From Mariniblastus sp964414815 (lineage in GTDB: Bacteria; Planctomycetota; Planctomycetia; Pirellulales; Pirellulaceae), in NCBI GenBank assembly GCA_964414815.1, contig CAYPXY010000024.1, positions 1 through 64,000 on the forward strand: a DNA stretch of 64,000 nucleotides, read 5' to 3'. The notes beneath the pieces were generated by a model. It was not told where the DNA came from, did no database searches, and saw nothing but the letters and a program-made list of their open reading frames with translations. Shown piece after piece: positions 34,237-42,959 of this stretch. Each line of letters opens with the position of its first letter. Within the stretch, counting starts at the first letter, position 1. The translations under genes and the position numbers were made by a program.

Positions 34237-34869
34237 TTAGAAGGGGACGTAGAACATGTCGGTTCGGGCTCCGTTGCCATCGAAGTGATGGTACTGGCCA
34301 TAGGAATCCTGGATCATGGTGTTGCCAGGTCCGCCGCTCCAAACCGATCCGGGTTGGTAGTTAGGCATCTGAAAAATTTCCCCCTGATGGTTCCTATAGT
34401 TTCCTTGTTCATAAATCCCTTCGGTAATGAATCGTCGATGTCCGGCACTATTTTGTGCGGATTGATCCTTCCATTGAGCGAGCGACGCATCCATTGCGAC
34501 GTTTCGATCAGCAGCGTATTTTGCCTGTTGTTGATAGAAGGCGTCTTCCCGAGCCCTTAGGTTTCGCGAAAAGTTGTCATTGGGCGTTTGTCGCGGACCG
34601 TATTTCGCCCAGATAATCTCAACGACTTGTTGATCGGAAGTGCTGTAGTCGCCCGTTTGCTGACGGTAGGCCTGGATGGCTTTTCTCGTTGCCATTTCGG
34701 TATTTTGTAGTTGCTGGGCATGAAGCTGCTGTAATTGAACTCCCGTGTTATATTGTGCGGCCTGGTTTTGCTGAATCATCCATTGGAGATCCATCATTTG
34801 AGCCGAGGCCTGTTGTGCAGAAATCGCAACTAAAACAGCGATCGCCAGCAATCTGTACGTCGTTTTCAT
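34237..34869 (-). CDS. Small exported Gln-rich protein, unknown
   Basis: 210 residues from Met at 34869 (MKTTYRLLAIAVLVAI), with a signal peptide cleaved near ASA-QM. The mature part is rich in Gln, Asn and Tyr (WMIQQNQAAQYNTGVQLQQLHAQQL), with a likely helical N-terminal half and a Gly/Tyr-rich C-terminal half ending DMFYVPF. No family is recognised. It has its own terminator and is flanked upstream by mobile element M. Confidence 0.7.
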   Translation of the reverse strand: MKTTYRLLAIAVLVAISAQQASAQMMDLQWMIQQNQAAQYNTGVQLQQLHAQQLQNTEMATRKAIQAYRQQTGDYSTSDQQVVEIIWAKYGPRQTPNDNFSRNLRAREDAFYQQQAKYAADRNVAMDASLAQWKDQSAQNSAGHRRFITEGIYEQGNYRNHQGEIFQMPNYQPGSVWSGGPGNTMIQDSYGQYHHFDGNGARTDMFYVPF

Positions 34870-35029
34870 GTTTTTTTCCTTGTTTCGTAGGGTCACGTTA
34901 AAGAGTGGTTGTTTGCAGACAATACGCGCAGAAACGGACCCCGTGACACCCTACAGAAAAAATTTTGGGGATTGAAATCGTTCGGAGTGGAGCCGGTTGG
35001 CATGGAAATAAGAGGAAGGAGAGGATTTC

Positions 35030-35486
35030 GTAACCGTCACGGAGCGATAGAACGTTTAGCCGCAAGCCGAAGCCGACCGCCATTCGTTTGCGACGATCAT
35101 AGAAAGCCCATCGACTTATGGTTGAAGCTGAAAGATCGAGAAATGGTCGGCGCAGGCGCGACGGCAGGGTGCAGTCTCCGTATTCAACCTGCCTGCCAAT
35201 AAAATACCCACAACCCGATGCACCGCGCGCCTTTGGGGGTTGCCGGTAAAGCGATTTCGGTATTGCAGTATTTTTTTTGCGACAACCCCCGACGGCTTGC
35301 GGCTAAACGCAATGCCGCTAAAGTTCTGGAGACATCACCGAGTGGCAACCGCTTGGCGGCGCAAATGGGGCGGTTTGTATAAACGAATGGCAAGCTGGAT
35401 AAATGCCCCATTTGCTCTGCGGCGCGGTTAAACGAGAACTTGAACGGTACTGCGGCTAAACGTTTTGGCTTGTCGTGAACGGTTAC
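35030..35486. mobile_element. MITE-like element M, copy 2, interrupted
   Basis: Starts GTAACCGTCACGGAGCG and ends CGTGAACGGTTAC, matching copy 1 at 24522. The internal blocks GTTTAGCCGCAAGCCG, GGTCGGCGCAGGCGCG, CGCGCGCCTTTGGGGGTTGC and CGGCTTGCGGCTAAAC are all shared. A 153-bp insertion (35310-35462) near the right end makes it 457 bp. No clear target duplication is left, so it is probably older than copy 1. Confidence 0.85.
35310..35462 (+). mobile_element. Nested insertion carrying hairpin element B
   Basis: A 153-bp segment inside element M copy 2. It is bounded by direct repeats GCGGCTAAACG (35299-35309 and 35452-35462), of which copy 1 of M has only one. Its core, 35324-35439, matches element B at 3436-3543 in inverted orientation. 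Confidence 0.75.
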
Positions 35487-35512
35487 CAATAATCGAGTAA
35501 CCGCGACGACTT

Positions 35513-36064
35513 TTACTTCCGCGTTCCTTCCGCCACCGTATCAAACTCGTGATAATACGTCGCCCGTTTCTTGGAAGGACGGCGGGCGTAGATCATGGCG
35601 GATTTTAGTTCGTTGTATCGCAGCTTGAAGGTCGCCCCGGAACGGCTGACGAAACGGTCCAGTCGGAAACTGACGGTTTCGCCCGGATGAATCGACTTGG
35701 TGTCCATGATCTGATAATTCTTGTTGATCGTGATCGTCAGATGCGTCCATTCCTCATCACTGAGGTTGGTGACCAACAGCTCGCCCCCGCCTGTCCACGG
35801 AAGCCGCTCGCGATAGTCGATCACATAGTAGTCGGGTTCAGGGAGACCGGCTGCCTGGACCTTGGCCTGCAATTTTCCTGACTCTGTGGGCGGCAAGTAC
35901 TGCCAGATCACCGCAATGATCGCGACCGGCAGCGAACACAGCAGCACGAGAACCATGTAAAAGTGCTTGGAACCGATCGTTGGCGAAAGCTTCTGGTACT
36001 TCGACCGGAAAGGGCCAGGCGTTTCCTGGTTGGAAGACGGGTTGTCAAAAGTATCAGTAACCAT
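35513..36064 (-). CDS. Single-pass membrane protein, unknown
   Basis: A 183-residue protein with a cytoplasmic N-terminus, one membrane segment (about 35-56, FYMVLVLLCSLPVAIIAVIWQY) and an external domain of beta-rich character (ERLPWTGGGELLVTNLSDEEW, IHPGETVSFRLDRF). No family is recognised. It is divergent from the RegB-like kinase gene with only 49 bp between starts, so the two may share a regulatory region. Confidence 0.6.
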   Translation of the reverse strand: MVTDTFDNPSSNQETPGPFRSKYQKLSPTIGSKHFYMVLVLLCSLPVAIIAVIWQYLPPTESGKLQAKVQAAGLPEPDYYVIDYRERLPWTGGGELLVTNLSDEEWTHLTITINKNYQIMDTKSIHPGETVSFRLDRFVSRSGATFKLRYNELKSAMIYARRPSKKRATYYHEFDTVAEGTRK

Positions 36065-36113
36065 TTTACTGGCATAGGGTTAATCGTACTCAATTCAATC
36101 TCTATTAGAACAC

Positions 36114-37421
36114 ATGTTGAATCGTTTGCAAAACCGTTTTCTGTTGAACGCATCGTGGCTAATCAAGCTGCGGTGGGTTGCAGTTTTTGGGCAGCTCCTT
36201 TCCGTGTTGAGTGCGTGGTTCGTGTTCGACATCGATTTTCCAGTACTCTTTACGATTCTGGTGGTAATCAGTCTTACGGCAGGCTCGAATCTGTTTATCA
36301 AATACTGGTTTGCCAAGTGGCAAAACATTCGCCGCCAGGAACGGCTGCCGTGGGATCTGGTTCTGGGCCTGGTGTTGGTGATGGATCTGCTTTCGCTGAC
36401 GACGCTCCTTTTTGTCACAGGTGGCCCGAACAATCCGTTTACGCTGTTCCTGTTTGTCAACGTCAGTCTGAGCGCGCTGATTCTCAGTCGTCGCTGGGCG
36501 TGGGCGATTAACGGATTGACGATCGCTTGTTTCGCTGGATTGATGTACAGCCATTTCGAACTGTATCCGCTGGATTTCGGATTGAGGAAAATCCACGGCG
36601 ACCGATTGACCCTGCAGCATATCGGGTTCATGCTCGCCTTCGGTACTTGCTCGAGCGTCATCACTTACTTCATCACTCGATTGACCCATGAATTGCGAGA
36701 ACACCAGATTCACGTTCGCCGCGCGGAAGCGCTTCAGGCGAGAGCCGAGAAAATTGAAGCGCTGGGGACCCTTGCGGCCGGTGCGGCGCACGAGCTGGCG
36801 ACGCCACTGAGCACCATTGCAGTCGTCGCCAAAGAAGTCGAGAAAGCGTTTGAACTTCACCCGCCCGATTTTCCGGGTGCGGATGAAGTGCTGGATGATG
36901 TCAAGCTGATCCGTAGTCAACTGGAGCGCTGTCGCAAGATCATCGACCGGATGGCGGGTCATGCGGGTGAAACGATTGGCGAGCCGTTACAGGCTATCTC
37001 GATTGAACAACTGACGAAAACCCTGGTGGATGGAGTGATGGGGCGCGAGCGAGTCAAGATCGAGCTCAGTCAGGAAGCTCGGCAAGGCACGATCAAGGTG
37101 CCGCTGGACGGACTGAGTCAGGCGATGCGCGGGCTGGTGCAGAATGCACTCGATGCCGATCCAACCGATCAGCCAGTGCGTGTTCGCGTGGATCGTCAAA
37201 TGGAGGAATGGGTTTGGCAGATCCAGGATCACGGACAGGGGATGACGGAAGAGCACTTGAAGCGGGTTAGCGAGCCGTTCTTCACCACGAAGCCGCCTGG
37301 CAAGGGAATGGGGTTGGGAGTTTTTCTGGCCCAGAATGTGATTCGCCGATTGGGCGGCTCCATTGAAATTCAATCGCAAATAGATCGGGGAACGTGTGTT
37401 ACCGTAAAATTGCCGGTGTAG
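36114..37421 (+). CDS. RegB/PrrB-like redox-sensing histidine kinase
   Basis: A 435-residue sensor kinase with six predicted membrane helices in the first about 190 residues. It carries GGPNNPF at 103-109, matching the RegB quinone-binding GGxxNPF motif. The H-box is LGTLAAGAAHELATPLSTIA with phospho-acceptor His226. Cys273 in LERCRKIIDRM corresponds in position to the redox Cys265 of Rhodobacter RegB. The ATPase domain has QNALDA, DHGQGM and GMGLGVFLAQ. No response regulator is adjacent. It lies convergent to the oxidase operon, whose expression it may control through a RegA-like partner elsewhere. Confidence 0.85.
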   Translation: MLNRLQNRFLLNASWLIKLRWVAVFGQLLSVLSAWFVFDIDFPVLFTILVVISLTAGSNLFIKYWFAKWQNIRRQERLPWDLVLGLVLVMDLLSLTTLLFVTGGPNNPFTLFLFVNVSLSALILSRRWAWAINGLTIACFAGLMYSHFELYPLDFGLRKIHGDRLTLQHIGFMLAFGTCSSVITYFITRLTHELREHQIHVRRAEALQARAEKIEALGTLAAGAAHELATPLSTIAVVAKEVEKAFELHPPDFPGADEVLDDVKLIRSQLERCRKIIDRMAGHAGETIGEPLQAISIEQLTKTLVDGVMGRERVKIELSQEARQGTIKVPLDGLSQAMRGLVQNALDADPTDQPVRVRVDRQMEEWVWQIQDHGQGMTEEHLKRVSEPFFTTKPPGKGMGLGVFLAQNVIRRLGGSIEIQSQIDRGTCVTVKLPV

Positions 37422-37541
37422 CTTTGGGATAAGGGAGACCACGATTGATATCACCCCTGTAATGGCCATTGAGCTGAGTTGCGAGGCCATCGAATGCTGC
37501 CGGTTTTTAACCGGTAGATCGTTACCTTCAACCTGACTTTC

Positions 37542-38180
37542 TTATCCACTCAAATAGAACGTCACCAGCATCGCCATCCAGACGATACCCAGGAAATGCC
37601 AGTACCCGGCACAGTTGTCAACCGCCCAGTGGCGCTCGTGATCATAACGCCCGCGGAAGGCCCGGTAGATGACATAGGCCAGAAAAATCAGGCCGCCCAG
37701 CACATGCAGCGCGTGGAGAAACGAAAGCACGAACGACATGCCGAATACCTTGGTCGAACCATCATAGTTCTCGGCAAAATGTTTTACCCATAGCGAACCC
37801 ATGCCAATCGCCTGAACGAGGGCAAACAACATCGCAGACCACCAGGAAAACAACAGGTACTTGCGGAACTCGATCTGGTGTTCGCGGCGGACACTGTTGA
37901 CCGCTCTCTGCATCAGAAAACTATGCAGAACCAGCACCAACGAACTCAGCCAGAACGCGATGGGAACCTGCATGGGCGCGTAGAACTTTGGCCCCATCGC
38001 ATAGGTACTGCCCGGTACGGCATCCGTCGCCGGATAGTACGAGTGATACCGCACTCTCAGGTAGGTGACCAGGCTGCCCGCAAAAAACATCCCCAGGGAC
38101 GCGATGAAGATGTAGAAGAACCACTTGGCCTGGTGCAACTCGCGACGACCCGTAGCGTACTGGAGCGTGTGCTTGAGCAT
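37542..38180 (-). CDS. Heme-copper oxidase subunit III-like (second)
   Basis: A 212-residue membrane protein with five predicted helices, of the cytochrome oxidase subunit III family: FVLSFLHALHVLGGLIFLAYVIY and NCAGYWHFLGIVWMAMLVTFYL are conserved subunit III blocks. It is the last gene of the minus-strand ACIII-oxidase operon, 40 bp after the subunit IV gene. A longer subunit III is encoded at 38590, so this is a second paralogue. They may be the two halves of a divided function or alternative subunits. Confidence 0.82.
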   Translation of the reverse strand: MLKHTLQYATGRRELHQAKWFFYIFIASLGMFFAGSLVTYLRVRYHSYYPATDAVPGSTYAMGPKFYAPMQVPIAFWLSSLVLVLHSFLMQRAVNSVRREHQIEFRKYLLFSWWSAMLFALVQAIGMGSLWVKHFAENYDGSTKVFGMSFVLSFLHALHVLGGLIFLAYVIYRAFRGRYDHERHWAVDNCAGYWHFLGIVWMAMLVTFYLSG

Positions 38181-38219
38181 GGCTTCAAAAAGCGTAACCG
38201 TTCACGAAACAATCTCGTG

Positions 38220-38585
38220 CTAGGGCGCCGAGGTTTCTGCTTCTCGCGGGAACTGATCGATGTCTTTCTGGTAATGGCTGGTGTCGAGCATGGTCAAACC
38301 GATGAACAGGGCGACAAAGAACAGCGAACTCAGGAATGTAAAAATATTGAACTTCTTGTCCCACCACATGTGCATGAAGAACGCGCAGACCAGGAACGCC
38401 TTGATCGTCGCAATGAACATCGCGGCGGGGAATGCCAGGTCTTTCGGTAGCTCGAGCCAGGGCCAGTAGACGGATACCAAAACCGTCAGGATCGTCAACG
38501 AAACCAATGCAACGAAAACCGTGAACAGCAGCTTTACCGATACCGGGTGGCAAAAGCGAGGTAGATGGTCGTGATGATGGGACAT
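38220..38585 (-). CDS. Cytochrome oxidase subunit IV
   Basis: A 121-residue protein, starting at Met 38585 (MSHHHDHLPRF). It has three predicted helices: VKLLFTVFVALVSLTILTVLV, AAMFIATIKAFLVCAFFMHMWWDKK and IFTFLSSLFFVALFIGLTML. The KAFLVCAFFMHMWW segment is characteristic of prokaryotic COX4. It sits 5 bp after the large subunit III gene. The short gap downstream (38181-38219) contains GTAACCGTTCACGA, which equals the tip of mobile element M. Confidence 0.85.
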   Translation of the reverse strand: MSHHHDHLPRFCHPVSVKLLFTVFVALVSLTILTVLVSVYWPWLELPKDLAFPAAMFIATIKAFLVCAFFMHMWWDKKFNIFTFLSSLFFVALFIGLTMLDTSHYQKDIDQFPREAETSAP

Positions 38586-38589
38586 AGGA

Positions 38590-39690
38590 CTAATCAATCA
38601 GATAAAGAAGCGGGAACAAATAAATCCAGATCAGGTCAACCAAGTGCCAGTACAACCCTACAAAATCGACGGGGCCAAAATAATCAGGTCGCCAGTCGCC
38701 ACGCACCGAGCGATAATATATCCAGGCCAGGAAACCAATCCCAGCCAGAATATGGGTCGCGTGCAGCCCGGTCATGCAGTAGTAAATACTGAAGAAGATG
38801 CCGATGTCACGATTCAGTTTTTCTCCGGATGACTTTGAGACGGGTTCATCGGCCGGTGCCACCGCAGCTGGTGTCATCGCCGTCGCGGCATGCAGAACGA
38901 TGGGGGTTGTGGGGGTCGCTGCAGGAGCCAACTGGTTGAGTGCATGGTTGTGTCCGTGATCTCCATCATGGCCATGATCTCCATGACTGGCATGATTTCT
39001 GCCATCGGCCCAGCGCTGGTAAACCTGTCCACCGATCGCGCCCAGGAAGTAACCGCCCACCGTGATTGCCAGCGCCATCAGCAGTGACGCAAAATGATTC
39101 TTTCCATTCACCTTTGCAACCACCGATCCGAGGCTGAACACCCCGAGCAAAATAGCGGGAATCACACTCAGATAAACCAGGTAGTCTGAAATATGGAGTG
39201 CCTGACCGATGGCTGTGACCGGCTCCGCATGATGGCCTTCATTCAAGTTGAAATAGGCGCGGACAAAAATACCCATGTCCCATTTGTGGCTGTACTCGAC
39301 GGCTTTGACGCCCAAAAAGACCGCGGCACAGATCATGGTCAGCAATACATAGAACGCACAGTTCTTGTTACGACCGAGCTGGGCGGCACGAACACCCAAT
39401 GCCATCGTCAAACTGCTGAACAGCAGCACGATGGTGTTGATCCCCCCGAGCATCTTGTCTAGATAGACGTGTGCCTGTTCGAAAATTTCCGGGTGATGGT
39501 TTCGATAAAGGGTATAGGCGACGAACAGCCCGCTGAAGAACAGCACTTCGGTTACCAGAAACAGCCAAATTCCCAGTTTCCCGGAATCGAATTGCTGTTC
39601 AGGCGTATCAAAGTGATGGGCAATGAACTCACCATGATCGTGGTGGTGATCACCGTGATCGTGAGTTGCATGGGTATCAACGGTTGCCAT
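38590..39690 (-). CDS. ctaE: Cytochrome oxidase subunit III with His-rich insert
   Basis: A 366-residue subunit III of the caa3 oxidase (start at 39690, MATVDTHATHDH). Core blocks are GIWLFLVTEVLFFSGLFVAYT, INTIVLLFSSLTMA and TGLHATHILAGIGFLAWIYY. Between the middle and last helices there is an insertion of about 80 residues (about 225-300), His/Gly/Asp-rich and then Ala/Pro/Thr-rich. The N-terminus also has an HDHGDHHHDHGE cluster. These His runs are absent from standard subunit III and could bind copper or zinc. Confidence 0.9.
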   Translation of the reverse strand: MATVDTHATHDHGDHHHDHGEFIAHHFDTPEQQFDSGKLGIWLFLVTEVLFFSGLFVAYTLYRNHHPEIFEQAHVYLDKMLGGINTIVLLFSSLTMALGVRAAQLGRNKNCAFYVLLTMICAAVFLGVKAVEYSHKWDMGIFVRAYFNLNEGHHAEPVTAIGQALHISDYLVYLSVIPAILLGVFSLGSVVAKVNGKNHFASLLMALAITVGGYFLGAIGGQVYQRWADGRNHASHGDHGHDGDHGHNHALNQLAPAATPTTPIVLHAATAMTPAAVAPADEPVSKSSGEKLNRDIGIFFSIYYCMTGLHATHILAGIGFLAWIYYRSVRGDWRPDYFGPVDFVGLYWHLVDLIWIYLFPLLYLID

Positions 39691-39730
39691 TCGTGGCTCC
39701 AAATTTCAATGGTGTTAGTGGTGGATTGAT

Positions 39731-41440
39731 TTAGTGATGGTGAACGGGTTGGGTTCGAGGAGGAACCACTGCCGGATCAAAGAAGTCACGATGAACCCAG
39801 CTATCGAGTTCCGCATCGTAAACCTGGGATTCAAAATCGTAGGGGTCGGTCATCACCGGTTTGTGGGTGAAGTTGTGGAAATCAGGAGGCGAGCTACTTT
39901 GCCACTCGACCGACGCCGCCCGGAAGGGATTGCTGCCGCATCGTGGGCCTCGGAAAACGGCATAGACCAAAACGACAAAACTCAGCACGATACCAATTCC
40001 CAGCACGAATGCACCGACCGTCGAGAGCTGGTGGAAAATCTGGAATTCGGGGTCATAGCTTGCATAACGGCGTGGCATCCCGCGCGAACCCATGACGAAC
40101 TGAGGCAGAAAGGTCAGATTGAATCCGAGGAAAACCAGGAAACAGCCAACTCGTCCGAGGAAGTCGTTATACATCCGACCAAACATCTTGGGCCACCAGT
40201 GGAACAGCCCGCCAAAAAACGCGGTCAACGTTCCACCCACCATCACAAAGTGAAAGTGAGCCACCACGAAGTAAGTATCATGCAGGTGAATATCGACGTT
40301 GAGGGTGGCCAGGAACAAACCGGTCAAACCACCGATCCCAAACAGGAAGATGAATGACAGGGCATAACACATCGGCGTGACCAACAAAATCGAGCCTTTA
40401 TAAAGCGTTGACAGCCAGTTAAACACTTTCACCGCCGACGGAACCGCGACCGAGAATGTGATTCCACTGAAGATGATCGTCATGGCAGCCGACTGGCCGC
40501 TGGTAAACATGTGGTGTCCCCAAACGAGGAAGCCCAGGATCGCGATGGCGATGCTGGAGAACGCGATGAAGGAATATCCGAAAATCCGCTTTTGACCGTA
40601 AACACCGATCAGCTCGCTGATAACACCCATCCCCGGCAAAATCATGATGTAGACCGCGGGGTGAGAGTAGAACCAGAAAAAGTGCTGGAACAGAACCGGG
40701 TCACCACCATACTTGGGATCGAAAATACCCACATGCATCGTCTTTTCGGCGATCAACAACAACAGGGTAATCCCCAGCACGGGTGTGGCCAGAATCTGAA
40801 TAATGGCGGTTGCGTACAATGCCCAGACGAACAGCGGCAGGCGGAACCAGGATTGCCCTTTGAGCCGCATCGTGTTCACCGTAACAATAAAGTTTAGACC
40901 GGTGAAAATCGAGCTGAACCCGAGCAGAAACGCGCCGAAGGTCGCGTAGACCACACCGGTCTCTGTATCGATACTGTAGGGCGTGTAGAACGTCCAACCC
41001 GTATCCAGACCCTTGCCGGATAGAATTGCAATGAGCAAAAAAGCCGTCCCGGCCACCCAGAGATAGAAGCTACTCAAATTTAAACGCGGGAAGGCCACGT
41101 CTTTGGCACCGAGCATCATGGGCAGCACCATGTTTCCAAGTGCGGCAGGGATACTGGGGATGATGAACGAGAACACCATCACGGCCCCGTGCAACGTAAA
41201 CATCTGGTTGTACATCGGGTTGGACAACAACTGGCCGTCGAAGCTCCATAGATGCGTTCGCAAAACCAGTGCGAAAGCACCGGCGAGCAACAGCGCTACG
41301 GTGACCCCAATGGTGTACATGATCCCGATCCGCTTGTGGTCAAGCGTAAAAGCCCACGATTTCCAGCCGCTGGAACAATTCAGGTAGTTCACGTCCGGCG
41401 TGCCAAACAATTGCTTTCGGATTGATGCGCTGTCAGCCAT
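39731..41440 (-). CDS. ctaD: A2-type cytochrome oxidase subunit I
   Basis: A 569-residue catalytic subunit of an aa3/caa3 oxidase, reducing oxygen to water and pumping protons. Heme and copper ligands are visible: HGAVMVFSF (low-spin heme His), the FYSHPAVYIMILPG helix VI block, WGHHMFTSGQ (CuB His pair) and HDTYFVVAHFHFVMVGG (heme a and a3 His). Helix VI has YSHPAVY instead of GHPEVY, so the D-channel glutamate is replaced by the Tyr-Ser pair that defines A2 enzymes such as that of Rhodothermus. About 12 helices are predicted. Confidence 0.95.
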   Translation of the reverse strand: MADSASIRKQLFGTPDVNYLNCSSGWKSWAFTLDHKRIGIMYTIGVTVALLLAGAFALVLRTHLWSFDGQLLSNPMYNQMFTLHGAVMVFSFIIPSIPAALGNMVLPMMLGAKDVAFPRLNLSSFYLWVAGTAFLLIAILSGKGLDTGWTFYTPYSIDTETGVVYATFGAFLLGFSSIFTGLNFIVTVNTMRLKGQSWFRLPLFVWALYATAIIQILATPVLGITLLLLIAEKTMHVGIFDPKYGGDPVLFQHFFWFYSHPAVYIMILPGMGVISELIGVYGQKRIFGYSFIAFSSIAIAILGFLVWGHHMFTSGQSAAMTIIFSGITFSVAVPSAVKVFNWLSTLYKGSILLVTPMCYALSFIFLFGIGGLTGLFLATLNVDIHLHDTYFVVAHFHFVMVGGTLTAFFGGLFHWWPKMFGRMYNDFLGRVGCFLVFLGFNLTFLPQFVMGSRGMPRRYASYDPEFQIFHQLSTVGAFVLGIGIVLSFVVLVYAVFRGPRCGSNPFRAASVEWQSSSPPDFHNFTHKPVMTDPYDFESQVYDAELDSWVHRDFFDPAVVPPRTQPVHHH

Positions 41441-41538
41441 TTCGATGCCTCATTCTTGGGGTGCGGCGATCCCTCGTCGCGGGTTGGGCGGCATTGCCGT
41501 CTTTTATGATTAAGGTGAACGTTGTTTTTGGGTGGTGG

Positions 41539-42822
41539 TTACTTCGAGTCGGATGATGATTCCGTGGGTTCGCCCGCTGGCTCTTCGGCTGCGGGGGGAA
41601 CGGATTCATCTGATTTCTCATCCTGCGCTGGCTCGGAGACTTCCGGAGCGGCTTCAGTCTGCGCTGCGTCACCCGCCCCTTCATCGGCCCCGATTTGTTC
41701 ATCGGCCCCGATTCCGATCGGTTTGTCTCCAATTGGATCTTTGGAATACGAGTCATCTCCACTCAGCTTTTTCAGGTACTGAATAATGGCATTGATGTCG
41801 TCGTCGTTAAGTTTACCTTTGAACGAAGTCATCTTGTTCTGGAAGCCTTCAACAATTTCGGTGTCCGGACGCTCCAGCGAGTCCTTGATATAGTTGTGGT
41901 CGACCTTTCGCTCAGCCCCACTGGTGAATTTTCGCGTTCCCGCCCCCCAGGTTTTGTCCAGTGGCGGGCCGGTTGAGTTGGTGCCGTCGACGCGGTGACA
42001 GCCGGAGCAATTGATTTGATACAGTCGTTCACCATATTGCCAAGGAGCGTGTTCGGCCTTGATCCATTCAGTGCTGGCCTTTCGATCGGCATCATTTTTG
42101 TGGACCCTGGCAATGGTCTTCATTTTGGAATGCTCGTCGCCGCAATATTCGGCACAGGTCAAGCGGAACGTGTCCACTTTGTTTGCGTTGATGTAAGCGT
42201 AGGTAAACCGGCCTGGAACTACGTCCATTTTTTGACGGAACGCCGGAACGAAGAAGCTGTGCAGTACGTCCGTCGAGTGCATCACCAGCATCGTCGGACG
42301 ATCCATGACCAAGTGGAGTTCACCGGACTTGTCGCCGTCCGGATAAGTAAACTCCCAGGTAAATTTCTGAGCCTTGACCTGAATTTCTTCGGCCACTTCA
42401 CCCGGTGCCCGCATGTTGAAATAGCCTTGGGCACCTTCGTAGAACATCCACAGCATCAACAAGCTTGGCACCGCCGACCAGAAAATTTCCAGGCCGGTAT
42501 TGTGATCCGGGCTCGGCAGCGGATTGATTTCTTTTCCCTTCCGGCGGTACTTGAAAACAAAGTAAATCATCGTTGCGATGATTCCCACAAAAAAGAACGT
42601 GGAAATCCAGAAGATGCTCATGTAGACAAAATCAACATGCGGTGCATAAGACGAGGCTTGTTCGGGCATCCAGAAGCTTGAACTCCAGGCGGCCGCGCCG
42701 CTTTCGTTCTGCAAAACCGATTCCGGGACGGTCGTTCCGTCCTGGGAACGAGCCTGCACCCGTTCCCGGATCTGTGTCAGATCATCCAGGCAAGCCAGTA
42801 ATGTTGGATTGAAAAAATTCAT
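41539..42822 (-). CDS. ctaC: Cytochrome oxidase subunit II with fused cytochrome c
   Basis: 427 residues from Met at 42822 (MNFFNPTLLACLDD). Two membrane helices follow (about 60-85 and 105-125). The CuA domain has LHSFFVPAFRQKMDVVPGR and CAEYCGDEHSKM, with both Cys, His and Met ligands. A C-terminal monoheme cytochrome c domain follows, with CSGCH. This makes it a caa3-type subunit that accepts electrons directly. The last about 70 residues are a Glu/Ala/Pro/Ser-rich tail, probably disordered. Confidence 0.94.
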   Translation of the reverse strand: MNFFNPTLLACLDDLTQIRERVQARSQDGTTVPESVLQNESGAAAWSSSFWMPEQASSYAPHVDFVYMSIFWISTFFFVGIIATMIYFVFKYRRKGKEINPLPSPDHNTGLEIFWSAVPSLLMLWMFYEGAQGYFNMRAPGEVAEEIQVKAQKFTWEFTYPDGDKSGELHLVMDRPTMLVMHSTDVLHSFFVPAFRQKMDVVPGRFTYAYINANKVDTFRLTCAEYCGDEHSKMKTIARVHKNDADRKASTEWIKAEHAPWQYGERLYQINCSGCHRVDGTNSTGPPLDKTWGAGTRKFTSGAERKVDHNYIKDSLERPDTEIVEGFQNKMTSFKGKLNDDDINAIIQYLKKLSGDDSYSKDPIGDKPIGIGADEQIGADEGAGDAAQTEAAPEVSEPAQDEKSDESVPPAAEEPAGEPTESSSDSK

Positions 42823-42959
42823 GGTTTCAATGAAGGTTAAAAACAATCGCTTGCCCGTCAGCAAACGCAATGGTTGTCAAGGCTGGCAACACGTTGCCGA
42901 CGGTTACGATCCCTGAGCCATTACACACCCGGTTGGTCCACTCGATCGATCTACTTGGT

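Larger units (their letters stand above)
34870..35512. other. Gene-free stretch holding element M copy 2
   Basis: No gene in 643 bp. 34870-35029 has nothing distinctive apart from the likely promoter of the 210-residue exported protein. 35030-35486 is element M with a nested insertion, and 35487-35512 is a short spacer to the next gene. Confidence 0.7.

Noticed and set aside
35184..35489. 101-codon minus-strand frame ending in the element M
   Set aside because: It spans two unrelated repeat elements and their junction, so the frame is an accident of repeat sequence.
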